In this document: piece by piece, positions 33,461 to 46,051 of the stretch
Layout: each line of letters starts with the position of its first letter
How positions within the stretch are numbered: position 1 is the first letter of the stretch
Source: Hofstenia miamia
Taxonomy: Eukaryota; Xenacoelomorpha; Acoela; Hofsteniidae
Reading direction: 5' to 3'
Assembly: GCA_900660155.1 (NCBI GenBank)
Contig: CABFPE010000200.1
Coordinates: forward strand, 387,295-451,294
DNA: 64,000 bases
Position numbers and translations under genes: made by a program
Notes under the pieces: model-generated
Told to the model about the DNA's origin: nothing
The model's database searches: none
Seen by the model: only the letters and a program-made list of their open reading frames with translations

Positions 33461-36400
33461 GATTGGCAAAAAAGATCAGTATTATTTTTTTAATACAATT
33501 TCTTGATCAATAAGAGACATTTCCATTTTTTTGATGGAATTTTTCAATGTTCATAGCCTTCTTGCATTCCTTTTCCTTTAAAGAACCATCTTCATTTTTT
33601 TAGTGTTTTGTTTGAAATTATGAGTTTTGGGGTCATATGTTTGTTATCATTTTGAGAGGAGATGATATTAAATTCACTTGAATTTTCCTTATTTGACGAG
33701 TGTCTTTCCTCATCTTTAATGCAAGTTTTTTTTGCTTAATCTTGGCAATAAAACCGTTACAGTCTAATTTGTTTTGACTGTTAATATTTAAGCCATTTAC
33801 ATAATATTCAAGATCAGTAAATGAATTTAATAGATATTTTTTAGTTTTGATTCTTGATTATTGCTGAGCTTAGAAACATTTGAATATAATGAAATCATTC
33901 AGATGTATTCAAATTTTACTATAGAAATTCAAAAATGCGTTACTTAAAAAGTTAACAACAACTTATTTGGGAATTTCTATATATAATAATTTAGAGGGCC
34001 CCTGATGTTGCATTTATGGAACTTTATAAGCAGCTCCCTTGTTTGTGAAAAGCTCCTCTTGCAAAAATAAGAACATGCGTATACGTAAAAGAGATATAAA
34101 AAGTCTATTTCTTATTAAAATTGCATCCATTTATTACTTTGTTTACTTTTATGATTCATGTCACTAGAATTGCTTAAAATCATCTCCTTTAATAGATTTA
34201 TAAATGTTTCATCATTATATTCAAGGGAATAACTTTTAATGTGAATAAAAATTTTTTTGAATATTTCAGAACAAACAAATTGAATTTTATTTGTTAGTAT
34301 TTACGTTAAAGCATGGTTTGCATTAAATGTCCCGAAATTTTGGAGCTGTTGTGAAAAAACCTTAGTGGCAACAATTTGCTGTTCTAGTTTAATGCTGTCA
34401 TGTTCAAAATATCTCTCACCCTACAAATTCAAAAATCTAATAAAAATTAGAACTGACTTGTGTGTATTTTTGATTCTTTAGTGCTGGAAAACTTAATAAA
34501 CAGTAACCTAATGCAGAACAGTTAAATTCTGTCTAGTACTTGTAACCAACATTTACTATTAATTGCATTTTTGTTAGTGACCGAATATCTCTTACCATGA
34601 CTGTACAATTACACATCACCCTATCTGCCTTTTGAATTAAGCGAGTTAATTCTAGAAAAAGAATTAGAAAATGAATATTTATTTGAAATAATTATAAGTA
34701 TAGTTCTCGCAGTAATGTAAGCAGAGGCATACGTGTATTTATAGTAAGGATGTAACAGAGAGATGGAAATGGTCTGAAAACTTAGGTGTAGGCCCGGCTC
34801 GGCCCGACTACATTAATGCTAATTCAACCCATTTTATGAACGTTGCTTAAAATTTGTTTTTTAATTTTCTGTTTGCTAGAAAAATTTGGTGTCAAGAATG
34901 CTTAATAAAACCTGTTCAAAAAATGGTTGAATTCTTATAAGAACACAAGATACTAATGTAGTGCATCACCTCAATGACTTCCAAGTTTTCTTCGAATCTC
35001 TAGCTTCCTTGATTTTAGGATATTTGACGTCACTACTCAGGCTCTGAAGAGAAAAGAGACATATATAGTCATACACAACGTAGCAAATTTTAATGTAATT
35101 TGATTTTATGGTACAAAGAAAACGTAGAGAAAATTGCATAAATAGCTAAATTATAAAAATAAATATAATTTAATTATATAGATTTACTAAACGATAGATG
35201 GCGTAACTTGTATTTTTAAACATTTTGCATACGACATACGTCGTTTAGTAAAATGATAAACATAATTTTATTGCTTACTTTGCAAAAATTTTTTATTCTA
35301 CCAACAATAATAACAACAAAAATAACAATCATACCTATAGCAAAAACTTCTCCCGCCCGGTTGAAAAACTATATCCTAGATAAAATACGCAGATATTTAG
35401 AGAACATTTTTAGGGTGCTAAAACCACAAGGGTTAGGAAAAGTCATCAATAGTTAATAAGGAATCTCCCCATTTTTTCAGTAGCAATCAAAGAGGTTAAT
35501 TATGAAGGGGATGTAGTAGGAAAATCTACTCCCTCCAATTATGAAAGGGTTAAGAAAAATTACAGTTGGTTTATAGAATTGAACTATTTTGAATTCTTAC
35601 AACTTATGTTAAATGTGCAAAATATCGCCTTGTAAAATATAGTTTTTAAGTCACTTAGTGCCTACTTTTGGGAGTGGACACTGTTTGCAAATAGGCAGAA
35701 CTAAAAAGCAGCATCTAAAAATAATTTTCCGAAAGTAGCTCTATGATAGATAACCAGACCTAATTCTATTGTTGGAAGGTTTTGTATCATGCATCTTTGT
35801 AGGGACCCCTCAATATTTATATTTTGCACTATAAGTTGGATTTCTATGGTGAGATTACCTTGTTTAAATCAAGATCCTTGACGATTTGAAGTTCTAATAT
35901 TTTCTGTGACAATTTTTATCAAACTTTATTAGAATATCTATGGGCTATATACCCACATTGGTCCACTCAATTCATGATAACAGAGATAATAATTTATTGA
36001 AATCTTGATTATAAACAATTTTTTCAAAGCATGCTGTATAACACAAAATATAAAACACAAGCAATTGTACATTTGAAATCGCTTTATAGACAAACTTTGT
36101 ATAAACAAGTAATTAAATATAAATTGCAAAACATTGCAAAATATTTGATGAAACTTGTTCTAACAAAAGATTTATGCCCTGGAAGAAATTATATTTAAAA
36201 AAGTCACCTTAATTTTACTCAATTAATACACATATATTTTTGGTAAAAGCATTAAGTATTACTTGATATTCATAATTTCACTCCAAGTTATTGATGAAAT
36301 TCTACACACAGTCCAATAGATCTGACTCCAGCTGAGGCCAACGAGATAAAAAATATAAAATTCATGTTAATCATATTTACATATGTCTACTAATTAGAAT

Positions 36401-36505
36401 TTGTCATATGCAATATTTGTAGTGAACAATTTTGTTTCTTATTTTAGTGTGCATACTATATACAATACACTGAACTAATGTCAATAAATACAATATCAAT
36501 TATAG
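33461..36505. other. LINE remnant, then downstream flank of the transporter gene
   Basis: 33461-33850 may hold the displaced 5' part of the minus-strand LINE (Lys-rich minus-strand reading such as ECKKAMNIEKFHQKNGNVSY), weakly supported. 33850-36505 shows no gene. A GC-rich patch GGCCCGGCTCGGCCCG at about 34792 resembles that at 57.6-57.73 kb. Confidence 0.35.
35993..35998 (-). promoter_or_regulatory. Candidate poly(A) signal for the SLC1 gene
   Basis: AATAAA on the minus strand, about 510 bp past the stop codon at 36506. It is the nearest perfect hexamer I found; by itself this is weak evidence in AT-rich DNA. Confidence 0.3.
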
Positions 36506-36625
36506 TTATGCAGTGGAATTTGGTGAGGCTTCGTCTGCCATGCTGTGCTTTTCGTCTGCTGGCGCATTGTGATTGTCAATGGCAGGTTTTTCCGTTTTCT
36601 CAATAGCTATTGACAGTCGTGGAGG
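36506..36625 (-). CDS. SLC1A: SLC1 transporter, visible exon 9 (C-terminal tail)
   Basis: 120 nt including the TAA stop; acceptor TTTTAG. It encodes a 39-residue hydrophilic cytosolic tail (PPRLSIAIEKTEKP ... SPNSTA). Such tails are poorly conserved in SLC1. The call rests on phase 0 continuity, a good acceptor, no nearer in-frame alternative that I saw, and tail-like composition. Confidence 0.8.
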   Translation of the reverse strand, partial: PPRLSIAIEKTEKPAIDNHNAPADEKHSMADEASPNSTA

Positions 36626-36845
36626 CTAAAAATTTAGCTCAATAGAATGATATACACTATTTAAAAAATGAAAATTTGCAAAAAAAAATAACATTAAAAT
36701 TTAACTCTAAGAACATCGTCAAAATATCTCCTTGTTTATATTATCGAGCATGATTTTATTTGCTTCCAAAAAAGAGAATCTAAAAGCTAAGACAGTGAGT
36801 TGTACTTAAATTGACGGACTTGTTTAGATCAGAAGAATGAAATAA

Positions 36846-37187
36846 TCGTTTTAATCATCTTGTCGCTTGAAGAGGTGTTGCCGATAAAATAATTTGAAAT
36901 TCGGTGTAGCAAGTGGACTTTGTTTTGATGCACAAATATTCCTTGCCTTGTCTGGCTGGTATACTTATTGCATGACGAGAAAAAAAATCGGTATTGACAA
37001 TCAAAGTTGATTAGATGGAAAAAAAGAAAATAGATTAATCCTTTTTGATACCCTAATGTTTAGTACAAAAAACAATCGTTTTAATCAATAAATATTATCG
37101 GCATCTTGTCGCTTGAAGAGTTGAAAATATAAGCGATGTTGCCGATAAAATAATTTGAAATTCGTGGTAGCAAGTGGACTTTGTTTC
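36846..37187. repeat. Imperfect direct repeat pair in the last intron
   Basis: 36846-36925 recurs at 37074-37187 with insertions in the second copy; shared blocks include TTGCCGATAAAATAATTTGA and TAGCAAGTGGACTTTGTTT. The second copy ends where the MITE at 37191 begins. Confidence 0.8.
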
Positions 37188-37190
37188 AAA

Positions 37191-37736
37191 AAGAGGTGCC
37201 ATTTATGGTATTGCCATATATGGCAAGGCAATTTTTTTCAAAATCCATAATGGCCATGCTTAAAACTTCGTCCATGCATTATGGTCATAATGGTCATTAT
37301 GTCAAATATGGAGAGTGATTGTGGTACAACATTTCTAGTGATTTCAAATATTTAGCAACATTAATACCAAATTGCAAGCTGCAATTAAGAGAACCATTTT
37401 GGGAAACAACTTCATCTTTCGTATTTGTTTACATTCTGCTGAAACTGCGTATGCAACACCTTTAAACGTTTTTATCTTATCAAAATGATTTTTTGTTCAA
37501 AGCAATTTGTAATATATATATATATTATAAATGTAAGGCACTAAACTATAAAATTATAACGAAACTAACTATAAATTCTCTATCTATATGTTATAATAAA
37601 TTTATGCATTTCCATTATGACAATATTTTTAAGTTAACCATCCACAAGGGCCATATGTTATTGATTTATAATATCATTATGGTATTCATAATATGATACA
37701 TAATGCTATGGTACCACACCATAAACAGCACCTCTA
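37191..37736. mobile_element. hAT-like MITE in the last transporter intron
   Basis: The left end AAGAGGTGCCATTTATGG mirrors the right end, read in reverse as TAGAGGTGCTGTTTATGG. Inside are many short inverted motifs around CCATAA/TTATGG. Flanks GTTTCAAA (37183-37190) and CTTTCAAC (37737-37744) match at 6 of 8. No transposase. Confidence 0.65.
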
Positions 37737-37931
37737 CTTTCAACCCTGATATATTTATTTTGAATAGAAATAAATTATAATAAAATATATTTTAGATATT
37801 GCAATAGTTTCATTTTAATTGGGGATTGAACCGTTGCGCTGTTTAAAACAAACTCGGCTGCCGTCTCTTGGGTAACACATCGAGGAAAATGGAAAGAATT
37901 AGCGTAAAATAATTTAACAAATTGTAATTAC

Positions 37932-38031
37932 CATGTTTTCTTTTTTCAATAAATCATCCTGACAAAGATGGTGTACAATTGCAGCCCCGTATGCATCTCC
38001 TAGTACGTTAATTGAGGTTCGCAAACGATCA
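37932..38031 (-). CDS. SLC1A: SLC1 transporter, visible exon 8 (TM8)
   Basis: 100 nt, separated from exon 7 by only a 48-bp intron. It encodes DRLRTSINVLGDAYGAAIVH, with the Asp, Arg and Asn that bind acidic amino acids and the NxxxD Na+ site, then the start of the cytosolic tail (CQDDLLKKENM). Donor GTAATT. Confidence 0.95.
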
Positions 38032-38079
38032 CTAAATAGATCTGCTGTTACTAAGATGTAAATTGTAATTGAAACTCAC

Positions 38080-38214
38080 AGAAGCCAATCTACAGAGATA
38101 ATAAGGATGATTTCATCAGTTGGTAGGCCGACTGCGTTAAAAACCAAAAGCATTGTGATTAGTCCTGCTCCAGGAATGCTTGCAGCGCCAATACTAGCAG
38201 CAGTGGCAGTCAGA
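38080..38214 (-). CDS. SLC1A: SLC1 transporter, visible exon 7 (HP2 gate)
   Basis: 135 nt; acceptor AG at 38215-38216, donor GTGAGT. It encodes [20 protein letters not shown] (HP2, the outer gate) and [17 protein letters not shown] at the start of TM8. Two HP2 positions differ from usual animal EAATs: Ser for Gly in AAGIP and Gly for Gln in IPQAG; prokaryotic GltPh also has PGAG. Confidence 0.95.
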
Positions 38215-41200
38215 CTACGTAAATCAAAAGTCAATTGTAATAACTCTGCATTTTAATATAATTATGCAATACTTTTCATTACCAATGATTCATTAAACAT
38301 CAAACACAATAACTATTGTAAAATTTAAAACATATGGTAGAGAAAATTTTCCAAATAAACTTTGTGCATGAACTGTTTTTCTTTAATTTTGCAAAAAACG
38401 TTGTCATCTTGCATTATACTGGCCATATATGAAAAAACGGATAACTTTTCAAGCATAGCGAGGAAAATGGGATTGGATTAAAACAGATATAAAATGGTGA
38501 ACAAAAACAGTCGTTCCATTTTAAAACTGCAATATAATATAAGATGAAGGAAAAATGTATTTGTGATGTTGGAAATCAGCTAGAATATTATTCTAAGATT
38601 AATACAAATATTGATTATTTAAGACCACTCGCGAACTTAATTTAACAGCAAAGCACCATAACTTCCATAATGAATTTCTTGAACATTGCTAACTATTACT
38701 CGGAAGGGCATGCGACGGGGATAAATATAGAGACAGACAAAGTAGATGGTAGGTCTTAACAACGTTGTATTGTTGCTAACTAAAGAGAATGTGAACACGT
38801 GATGTCTTGGTTCTGCGGATAAGAAATTTTCTAGATAGTCTTAGTAAATAATCATAAAATTTGATCAAATGCATTTTATACATTTTACATATCAACCCGA
38901 TGCTGTACCTACCAATAAATTCAATTTATACATTTATGAGTTGAATCTAAATATTTTGTTTTTAAAACCCTTGCCGTGATGAAATGTTTCATATTGCTCT
39001 TTATTTGTTACTGGATACGCCTTAACTTTTATACGCTGAGCTTTATAAATGATATGGAGAGGAGAGTGTAAATGAGACAACTATTTGCAATGCTTTGGCT
39101 AAATACAGTAGAAATTGGTGTCCAATGATTACGATGGAATTAACGTTTATTTCCGGAGTTAATGAATTTGAGTTTCTTAGTCTCTTCAAAGTCTATATTT
39201 TCTTATTTTAGAAACAAGAGAAATTCAATAGAACTTTACAAAGCGGATTACTTTCAAGTGGCTACCACAAAACGACGAATTAGAGTTTCTAATGACATTA
39301 GCTTCAGAAATCCTACTATTAATATCTCACTAAACAAAGGCCACTGTAAGAAAGTTGTCTAATGAAACTTCTATAATAACTCATTTATTCATGTTTACTG
39401 CTTAAGGCAAATTATTGTCACAACGCCCTTTTTAAGAACTAATATACTTTGAAAATTATAAGGTTGATATTACTGTGTCTCATAGTAACCTTAGGAGTGA
39501 TCCTTTAAATTGCTTTTCTTCATATTCCATTAGTCCTGCTGCTTCGGTTTCTGCTGTTTTCTTAACACTTACGAGGCCATTTGCTCCATTCATTTATGTT
39601 GAATGCTCTCCTTGCAACTAGTAACTTATTGATCTCTCTGTTCATTTGTTTTGGCCGAACTATTCCATCAGCGTATTTTAACACTGGTATACCACATTAA
39701 TTTATTCGCTTTTTGCTGTTCTGCTCTTTCAATGCTGACTTTCTTTCTCTTGTATTTTTTACTTAGTTTGTTCTATTCATGGTCTGTTGTGTGTTTGTTT
39801 ATAAATATTAATTGTGTGATTCTTTCATTGCGCGTTTTCAATCCTTCTTCCTCATTAACCTCCTACTAAATCATTATAACTGTTGCCCACCTATCTACAA
39901 TATCTTCCTCAAAATTGCATACATCTTCAGGTGGTCCATTTACCATTCTCTTCAGTTTTTCTATAACTTCATTGGCCTCTACTGTCTTCAATACTCACCT
40001 ATATAATATATTGCCATATTTTTCATACCTTTCTAAGATTATATGAACATTGCCAAAGTTGTAACATATATTCTAAGAAGTACTTCATGTGATTAATTTA
40101 TAAGAGATATGAGGGATGTTACATTATACTTATTTGAGTTTATGAAATACTTTGGACCTATAAAATAACTATTAATTTGATTTGCGAATTGTAAAAGGTA
40201 ATAATTCCAATTTTTGAAAAAATGCAGTTTTGTTTAAAAGTGATAATTCTAAGAATGTCAGACGATATTTATTAAGTCATTTCTGATGGATGAGAAATGA
40301 AAAGTTTGGGTATAATCATATTTAGAAATTTCCAGAGACATTTCATCTGCATACACTATGTAAAAAACCAATTTAAAAGCTCTAAAATGCAACAATGTTA
40401 AATAATTCAAAGAAATGCATTACAATTATTTCATTTAAAGGAAGAGATGACAAAATATCCATTCCATTTTGCTACTAAATATGACATTTTGCTATTTTTC
40501 TTTAAATATAAGATAATGTAAATGTATGTAAAACTGTGAAGAGATGTTCACGCGAAAGTAGAACATAAAAGTGCAAGGGTCAAGTTTGATTTTATTTAAG
40601 TCTCTCTTCACATAGTCTACTAAAAGAAGTACGTTAAATTGATAAAGAATTATCTGCAGTGTTCTTAGACAAAGTAACTGTTTTATCACAAAGACGATTA
40701 TCTATTACCAGTGCACTTTACCGTCAAGGATAAAGAATTAGTGATAAAGTATAGAGTATTCGATTAGCCTATTTATGTTATAAAAGGACAGAAATAATTG
40801 TTTTAATCTTTTAATAACTTTAAGCGAAAGTTTCAACTTTCCATTTCAATGGTTCACTTATAGATTCAAATTTTCATTCAAGAAGCACACTTGAAAAGTG
40901 CTCATCAAAGTGGAACGAGAAAAGTAGGGTTTATCACTTAAACGTTTTTAAATCTGCAGTATTTTCTCCAAAGCACGCCTACAGTGAATTATCGCATGTA
41001 GTAAATGGCAATACATTTCTATTTTTTAAAGATGATTGCTATATAGTGCTCCCTTTCCCTACCATAGATCCCGCATTGGAATGAAAACAATTTTCATTAA
41101 GTTACTTTTGAATGCTAAAACCTGCATATGTTAAGGAATATTGCTATTTTATAAAATAAATCGCTAAAAGGATGTCTTGTCAATAGGCCTGTAATTCCAA

Positions 41201-41544
41201 TGCAAATCCCACTTAGCCTAGCCGCATTAATTTCTGCTACCTCAGATCATGCCAATCTTATCCATTTGTCCAGCTCCTTTGACAAAACGCAGAATTGTGG
41301 ACTTAAATTTGAAGTGTTGATTTTTCTGCACTACATTAACAGTAAACGGCTTGAAGTGAAACCAGACTGCGGCGTTTCGGAATGATGCGTGCCAAAGTCT
41401 ACCGAGAGCACACGAAAGGCGTCGTTCATATTTCTCCATTGGGAAATGGATTTCTATCATTCTAGAAGATTTAACGCACAGCACTTGTACTAAAAATACT
41501 ATTCTTCAGTAGTAACAATTCAAGTGACATTCTGTAGTTAAACC
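38215..41544. other. Transporter intron, left part, nothing firm
   Basis: AT-rich intronic DNA between visible exons 6 and 7. 39480-40010 has a comparatively even minus-strand Lys/Glu-rich reading, possibly an old transposon, but no motif identifies it. Confidence 0.35.
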
Positions 41545-42090
41545 TGCGAAAGTATTTAAAGGGCTAACAGGTTTTGTGTGATCTATCCAGAACATATATT
41601 GATAAGCATAAATCAGTGAGCACTTTTATAAAAGGTGGCAATGTTCTTTCACCATTGTACTTTATCGAATATCAAACTCTTTGTATGATACACAAGTATG
41701 TACACAATTCAAAATCAATACTTTTTAAGCAATTATATCAAAACCAGTGATAGAAACCACAATTTGCATAGAAGTATTAATCGTCCAGATTCATTTTCAT
41801 TTAAAGCTTTTAGATTATGGAATGACTTAAATCTCGAAATAAAAAAGGAACAAAATTATAAACATTTTAGAAGAAAAATTAAAAAAATTTTGTTATCCAA
41901 ACAATCACTATTAGGAATATCAAACAAATTAAGCGCATGGACAGATTTCATTTAACATTTGAAATTTACGCCCTTTAAGTAAGTGTGCATATTATTAATT
42001 TTGTAAATATACATGTATATTAGTTTGTAGAATTTGTTTGTTTTGTTTATTTTAGCAATAAATTTCCTTGAGTCTTATTATTGTAGTAAT
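41545..42090 (+). mobile_element. 5'-truncated LINE, ORF2 C-terminus and 3' UTR
   Basis: The frame at 41698-41955 reads NRPDSFSFKAFRLWNDLNLE and EQNYKHFRRKIKKILL, the conserved end block of Jockey/CR1-type ORF2 (F-x5-LWN-x-L...F+++++). About 100 bp of UTR with AATAAA near 42057 follows. It is a short dead-on-arrival insertion within the transporter intron, opposite to the gene. Confidence 0.7.
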
Positions 42091-43245
42091 TTTTTAACTC
42101 AAGATAGTCTAATATATAGAATAAAAGACCCTCGGTTCAAATTGGAATTAAGAATAGGCGCAGGCACAGCCTATGCAATCTTCCATCACTAAACCCATAA
42201 TGATGCAGTAAACTATCGTGATTTAAGGCCCGTTTACACAATAAATTTCCCTTTATTTACGAAGCAGTTATCAGATTAGATAAACATCATTTACGTTTAC
42301 ATAAGGGGAAGTCATAAGAGAAGGCTTGTTTTGCAAACGAGGCTTTCTGCGTTGACTCCCTTTCACAATAATTCTTAAATTCACATGCCGGTACTTGCAA
42401 CACTCACAAGCCATTGGGCTCTTGCTCAAGAATGAAGCATTTTTTAATAAGATGAAAGTTATATTTAAATATCGAAGCTTCTATGGGAAAATGTATTTTA
42501 CTTTATTATATCATAAGAGAAATTCCCATTCACTTTGCATTCAAATTTTATATAAGTGAGAACACAACCTGACAAAGATTACGTAAACTTTGATAGAAAG
42601 CTGTTCTTTAAAATTCCAATTTGATGAAGCTGGGGTTGAATTTAAATAGCATCCGCAGTTGGAGGAATAATTACAGTTGTAGACTGTTTTAATTGCATCG
42701 AATATTTTTGTTAAAAAAGAATAGATTTTTCAGCGAAATGAGGCGTAAATTAATTCGAAGAAAGTAAGATACTTTGGAAGAAGAACATTGATTAGTTAAA
42801 TTTCATTTTTCGAACTATTGTTTATTGGAACACAAATATCATATGCAGACGTTTATTTATTCGTGGGACAAATGCTACGCCGGCCCTTCAAGTGGAGATA
42901 AGAGATGAATTAGTTATCAGAAAGACACTATTAATTCCATCTAATTTCCGTCAAAATGGAAAAAATGCTCATGAATATTTATGACTTTGGCAAAGAGCCC
43001 TCCAAGGCTTATTATGGTAACGTGATAGACAAATTGTCAATAATATGGTACTGGTACAGTTCGTTATCTCCACGTTTGATTCATTAAAGGCTTTCCTTAC
43101 AGTATTGTAAATCGTATGCCAAACTAGTAGGACAGGTGGCTCAGCACTGTTATCTTAGTCTGTTTGGAAGCTTAACTAGCCCTAAATCACGTGACCCATT
43201 ACTGTTTAGATTGATAAGGCAATAAATTATTTAAATTATAATGTA

Positions 43246-43533
43246 ATGCATCAATTCGAACTAATAGATGTTGGACATCCTTTTGTTAATTTCGAAGCAT
43301 TGCCTAAAGCGATATTAGATAATAGATTTTCTGAAAATGCGGACATTACATGTAATAATACAAAAACTCTAAATATGGAACTTCTACAAGGGAAAATGAT
43401 TTCTGCAATTTATTCATCTTTCTATGCTTTTAAAGAGCATCTTGGACTCCCTAATAATTCAGACTATTATTATTATGACAAGAACACTTTAAATTCCAAC
43501 CCTAACTCTTCAGTTCATATAAGTTGCTACTAA
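43246..43533 (+). CDS. Orphan 95-residue ORF in a transporter intron
   Basis: The open frame runs from a stop near 43205; the first ATG is at 43246. The product (MHQFELIDVGHPFVNFEALP ... HISCY) has balanced composition, no low-complexity run except DYYYYDKN, and no TM or signal peptide. I do not recognise it. It could be an exon fragment, a retrocopy piece or chance. It lies antisense to the transporter, between its exons 6 and 7. Confidence 0.25.
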   Translation: MHQFELIDVGHPFVNFEALPKAILDNRFSENADITCNNTKTLNMELLQGKMISAIYSSFYAFKEHLGLPNNSDYYYYDKNTLNSNPNSSVHISCY

Positions 43534-44028
43534 ATTGCATTATTGCTCTCAATAAGTTAGGAAGACAATATGTATACACAAGTAAATATAATCAGCTTCG
43601 ATAGTATATTTGAATTTGTTTTAAAATATTAAGCATAGAGTTGACTTTCATGGTTTTCATGTAAGACTGCTGCATAGAAATAGCCATATTGTCAATATAT
43701 TTTTTCAAAGAAATTACTAAATTTTGCATTTTGAATATAACTACATTAACTACACAGAAAACTGTTCATAATTTTATGCAAATCAAATGATACTATTGCC
43801 TCGCAAGATTTCCAAATAAATGTTCGCAATGCATATATTGAAGAATTGAAATAAATGTCTGCTAAATGAATTTACTAAATGTCTGGCAGGCTGATTATAA
43901 AAGTTAAATAAAAAGGCTTTCTTATTTATAAGCATTGTAAACTGTGGAAATTTTACAACATATCGTTTCAAAAATCGCTTTATTTAACTTACATGCATAT
44001 TCTCAATAATTTTAATTAAAACACATAC

Positions 44029-44223
44029 CTGATAGTTACAAGATTTCCTAAGTTGAGGGATCTATCTTTGACCTGCGCTACGAATATAGCAGCGACTGCT
44101 TCGTACAAAGCAGTTCCATCCATGTTTATTGTTGCACCGATGGGCAGAACAAATCTTGTTACGCGGGGGTCAATGTTTAAATTCTGCTCTAAGCATTTGA
44201 ATGTGATGGGTAACGTGGCAGAA
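44029..44223 (-). CDS. SLC1A: SLC1 transporter, visible exon 6 (HP1-TM7)
   Basis: 195 nt; acceptor AG at 44224-44225, donor GTATGT. It completes SSSATLP of HP1 (glutamate and inner-gate loop), then [18 protein letters not shown] and TM7 [20 protein letters not shown]. The NMDGT motif supplies Na+ ligands. The intron upstream of it is the largest, 11.5 kb, and carries the 270-bp satellite. Confidence 0.96.
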
Positions 44224-44346
44224 CTAAATCACAGTTTATGAAAAAGATGTCGTAACTAAAGTATTTTTATTCATAAGTGAATAGCAACATTGGAATAATT
44301 CTTTCCAGGATTGCATTTAGAATAGGAAATTTTCGAGGATTGCACA

Positions 44347-44956
44347 CAGGAATGGAAACGGGTCGGATTGGGTCAATTCTTTCTCGGGTTTGGGCGGGTC
44401 GTGTCAAGGTTTTTTTCTTTAAATGCGCTTATTCGATAACATTGACACTAATTAATGATTGCATGTATAGATTTTAACGCTACATTGAAATATTGTACGG
44501 TATGTTATATGTAACAAATGATAGCAAATCATTTAATTTTCTCATTACTGGCTAGTTACGGCTAGTTAGTTATATGTTTTGGTAACATGTTCCGTTTTTA
44601 ATCCGAATCTCCATTCAGATTAATACACCATAAAACAGACTTTTTTTCAGATTTTAGCCTGCTTCGTGAAACTTTTTCTCATGGTAAGATATGGTCATCT
44701 GTTTGGAGCGCAAGCAAATGACTTGGAACCAATCTGCAGATATTCGTTTCCGTGCTATTATAGTATGTTCTGTTCTACTATTTCAGTTTGCTAGCTTTAG
44801 TTTTGAATTGTTCTTAGGTATATCAAGTATTTTTAAAGAAGCAATTCTTTTATGGAGCCAAGTGAGCAAGTCAGGGCCAACCGGGTGAATTTAGGTCAAG
44901 TTGGCTTACATATCATTGGGGTCGGTTCGAAAAAGTTTGACCCGTTTTCAGGACTG
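44347..44956. mobile_element. hAT-like MITE
   Basis: The left end CAGGAATGGAAACGGGTC and the right end read in reverse, CAGTCCTGAAAACGGGTC, are imperfect inverted repeats. Flanks ATTGCACA (44339-44346) and GTTGCATA (44957-44964) match at 6 of 8. Subterminal GGGTC-rich motifs are common to hAT elements. It lies about 120 bp upstream of visible exon 6 of the transporter, in the intron. Confidence 0.65.
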
Positions 44957-44964
44957 GTTGCATA

Positions 44965-46051
44965 TGAAAATGGAAATTTCCAGATTATGGAAATGAAAAT
45001 GGATTTGAAATAGAAATTATTTTATGGAATGAAAATTCAATGGAAATTTATTGAAATGCAACTTCAAAAAAGCAATTGAAAATGTTCAAGGCCAGTAAAT
45101 GTATTCAAATATGAATAAAATGACTAAAATAATCAAAATTCAACTGAATATACCAAGCCGAACGAATAGACTAACAAACTTTGCTTAATCTCAAATTGCA
45201 TTGGTTACACAATACACTGGTACAGCAATAGTCACTTTAGCTTCCATTCGTAAATATGGGAATTATCGTCCAGGATTTCAGATATTTCAATTACTAGACC
45301 CATTTCTAACATCCAATATTCGTTAATAATTATGGTTCCAACATGTATATGCATGCATACATTTTTTAATATTTAATGGCACCGCAATTAATCTGATTAT
45401 ATAAAGAAAGTTTGCAATGCATACTTCCTAAGAGCGATGCCTAATGAATTAAATATAAAATTCAATAAAATCTCTACATTTACAACAAATATTTAGTAAT
45501 GAAAATGATACATAGTTCATATACTCTTTTGTAAAAAAGAAGACTTCAATTGATTATCTTTTCTAATCAGTTCTTGAACTCTTGCTCAGGCTTGTTTTTT
45601 ATATTAGAATTACAGATTTCTCCGCATACAGATTCCTCTGATACTGAGGTTTTCACAAATTTGAATGTCGTGCTGAAATTTAGCTTCTCCTTTTTCTTGA
45701 TACCAAAACTCCAGCTACATGATTAAGTTGATGTTTCAATGCTTAAATTTGTCATAGTTTCCTATATCTTGATTTTTTCAACGTTTTATCTGCCTAGAGG
45801 ATGATGCTCAGATATGGTTTCTTTGATGAAAATATACGGGATATATGAATTTCCATGTGTCACTGTCATTCATCTTTAAATTATTAAATTTTAAACAGGA
45901 CTGGAACTTGAATTAACTGAAATCATTATTAGATATGAAATTGAAATAGCTTTTGATGAGGTCAGTCTCAAAAGCATTATAAAATTATTTGTCCCTTAGC
46001 TAATTTTTGTACTTGTTTAAACTGAATTAGAATTTCTGTTCACAATTTGAC
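44965..46051. other. Intron, A-rich sequence before the satellite
   Basis: Simple GGAAAT-rich sequence at 44965-45060, otherwise AT-rich. No gene. Confidence 0.4.

Noticed and set aside
39480-40010. Minus-strand LINE-like reading
   Set aside because: Lys/Glu-rich reading with many breaks and no RT or endonuclease motif.
44053-44241. Plus-strand ORF opposite the transporter exon
   Set aside because: Antisense shadow of exon 44029-44223.
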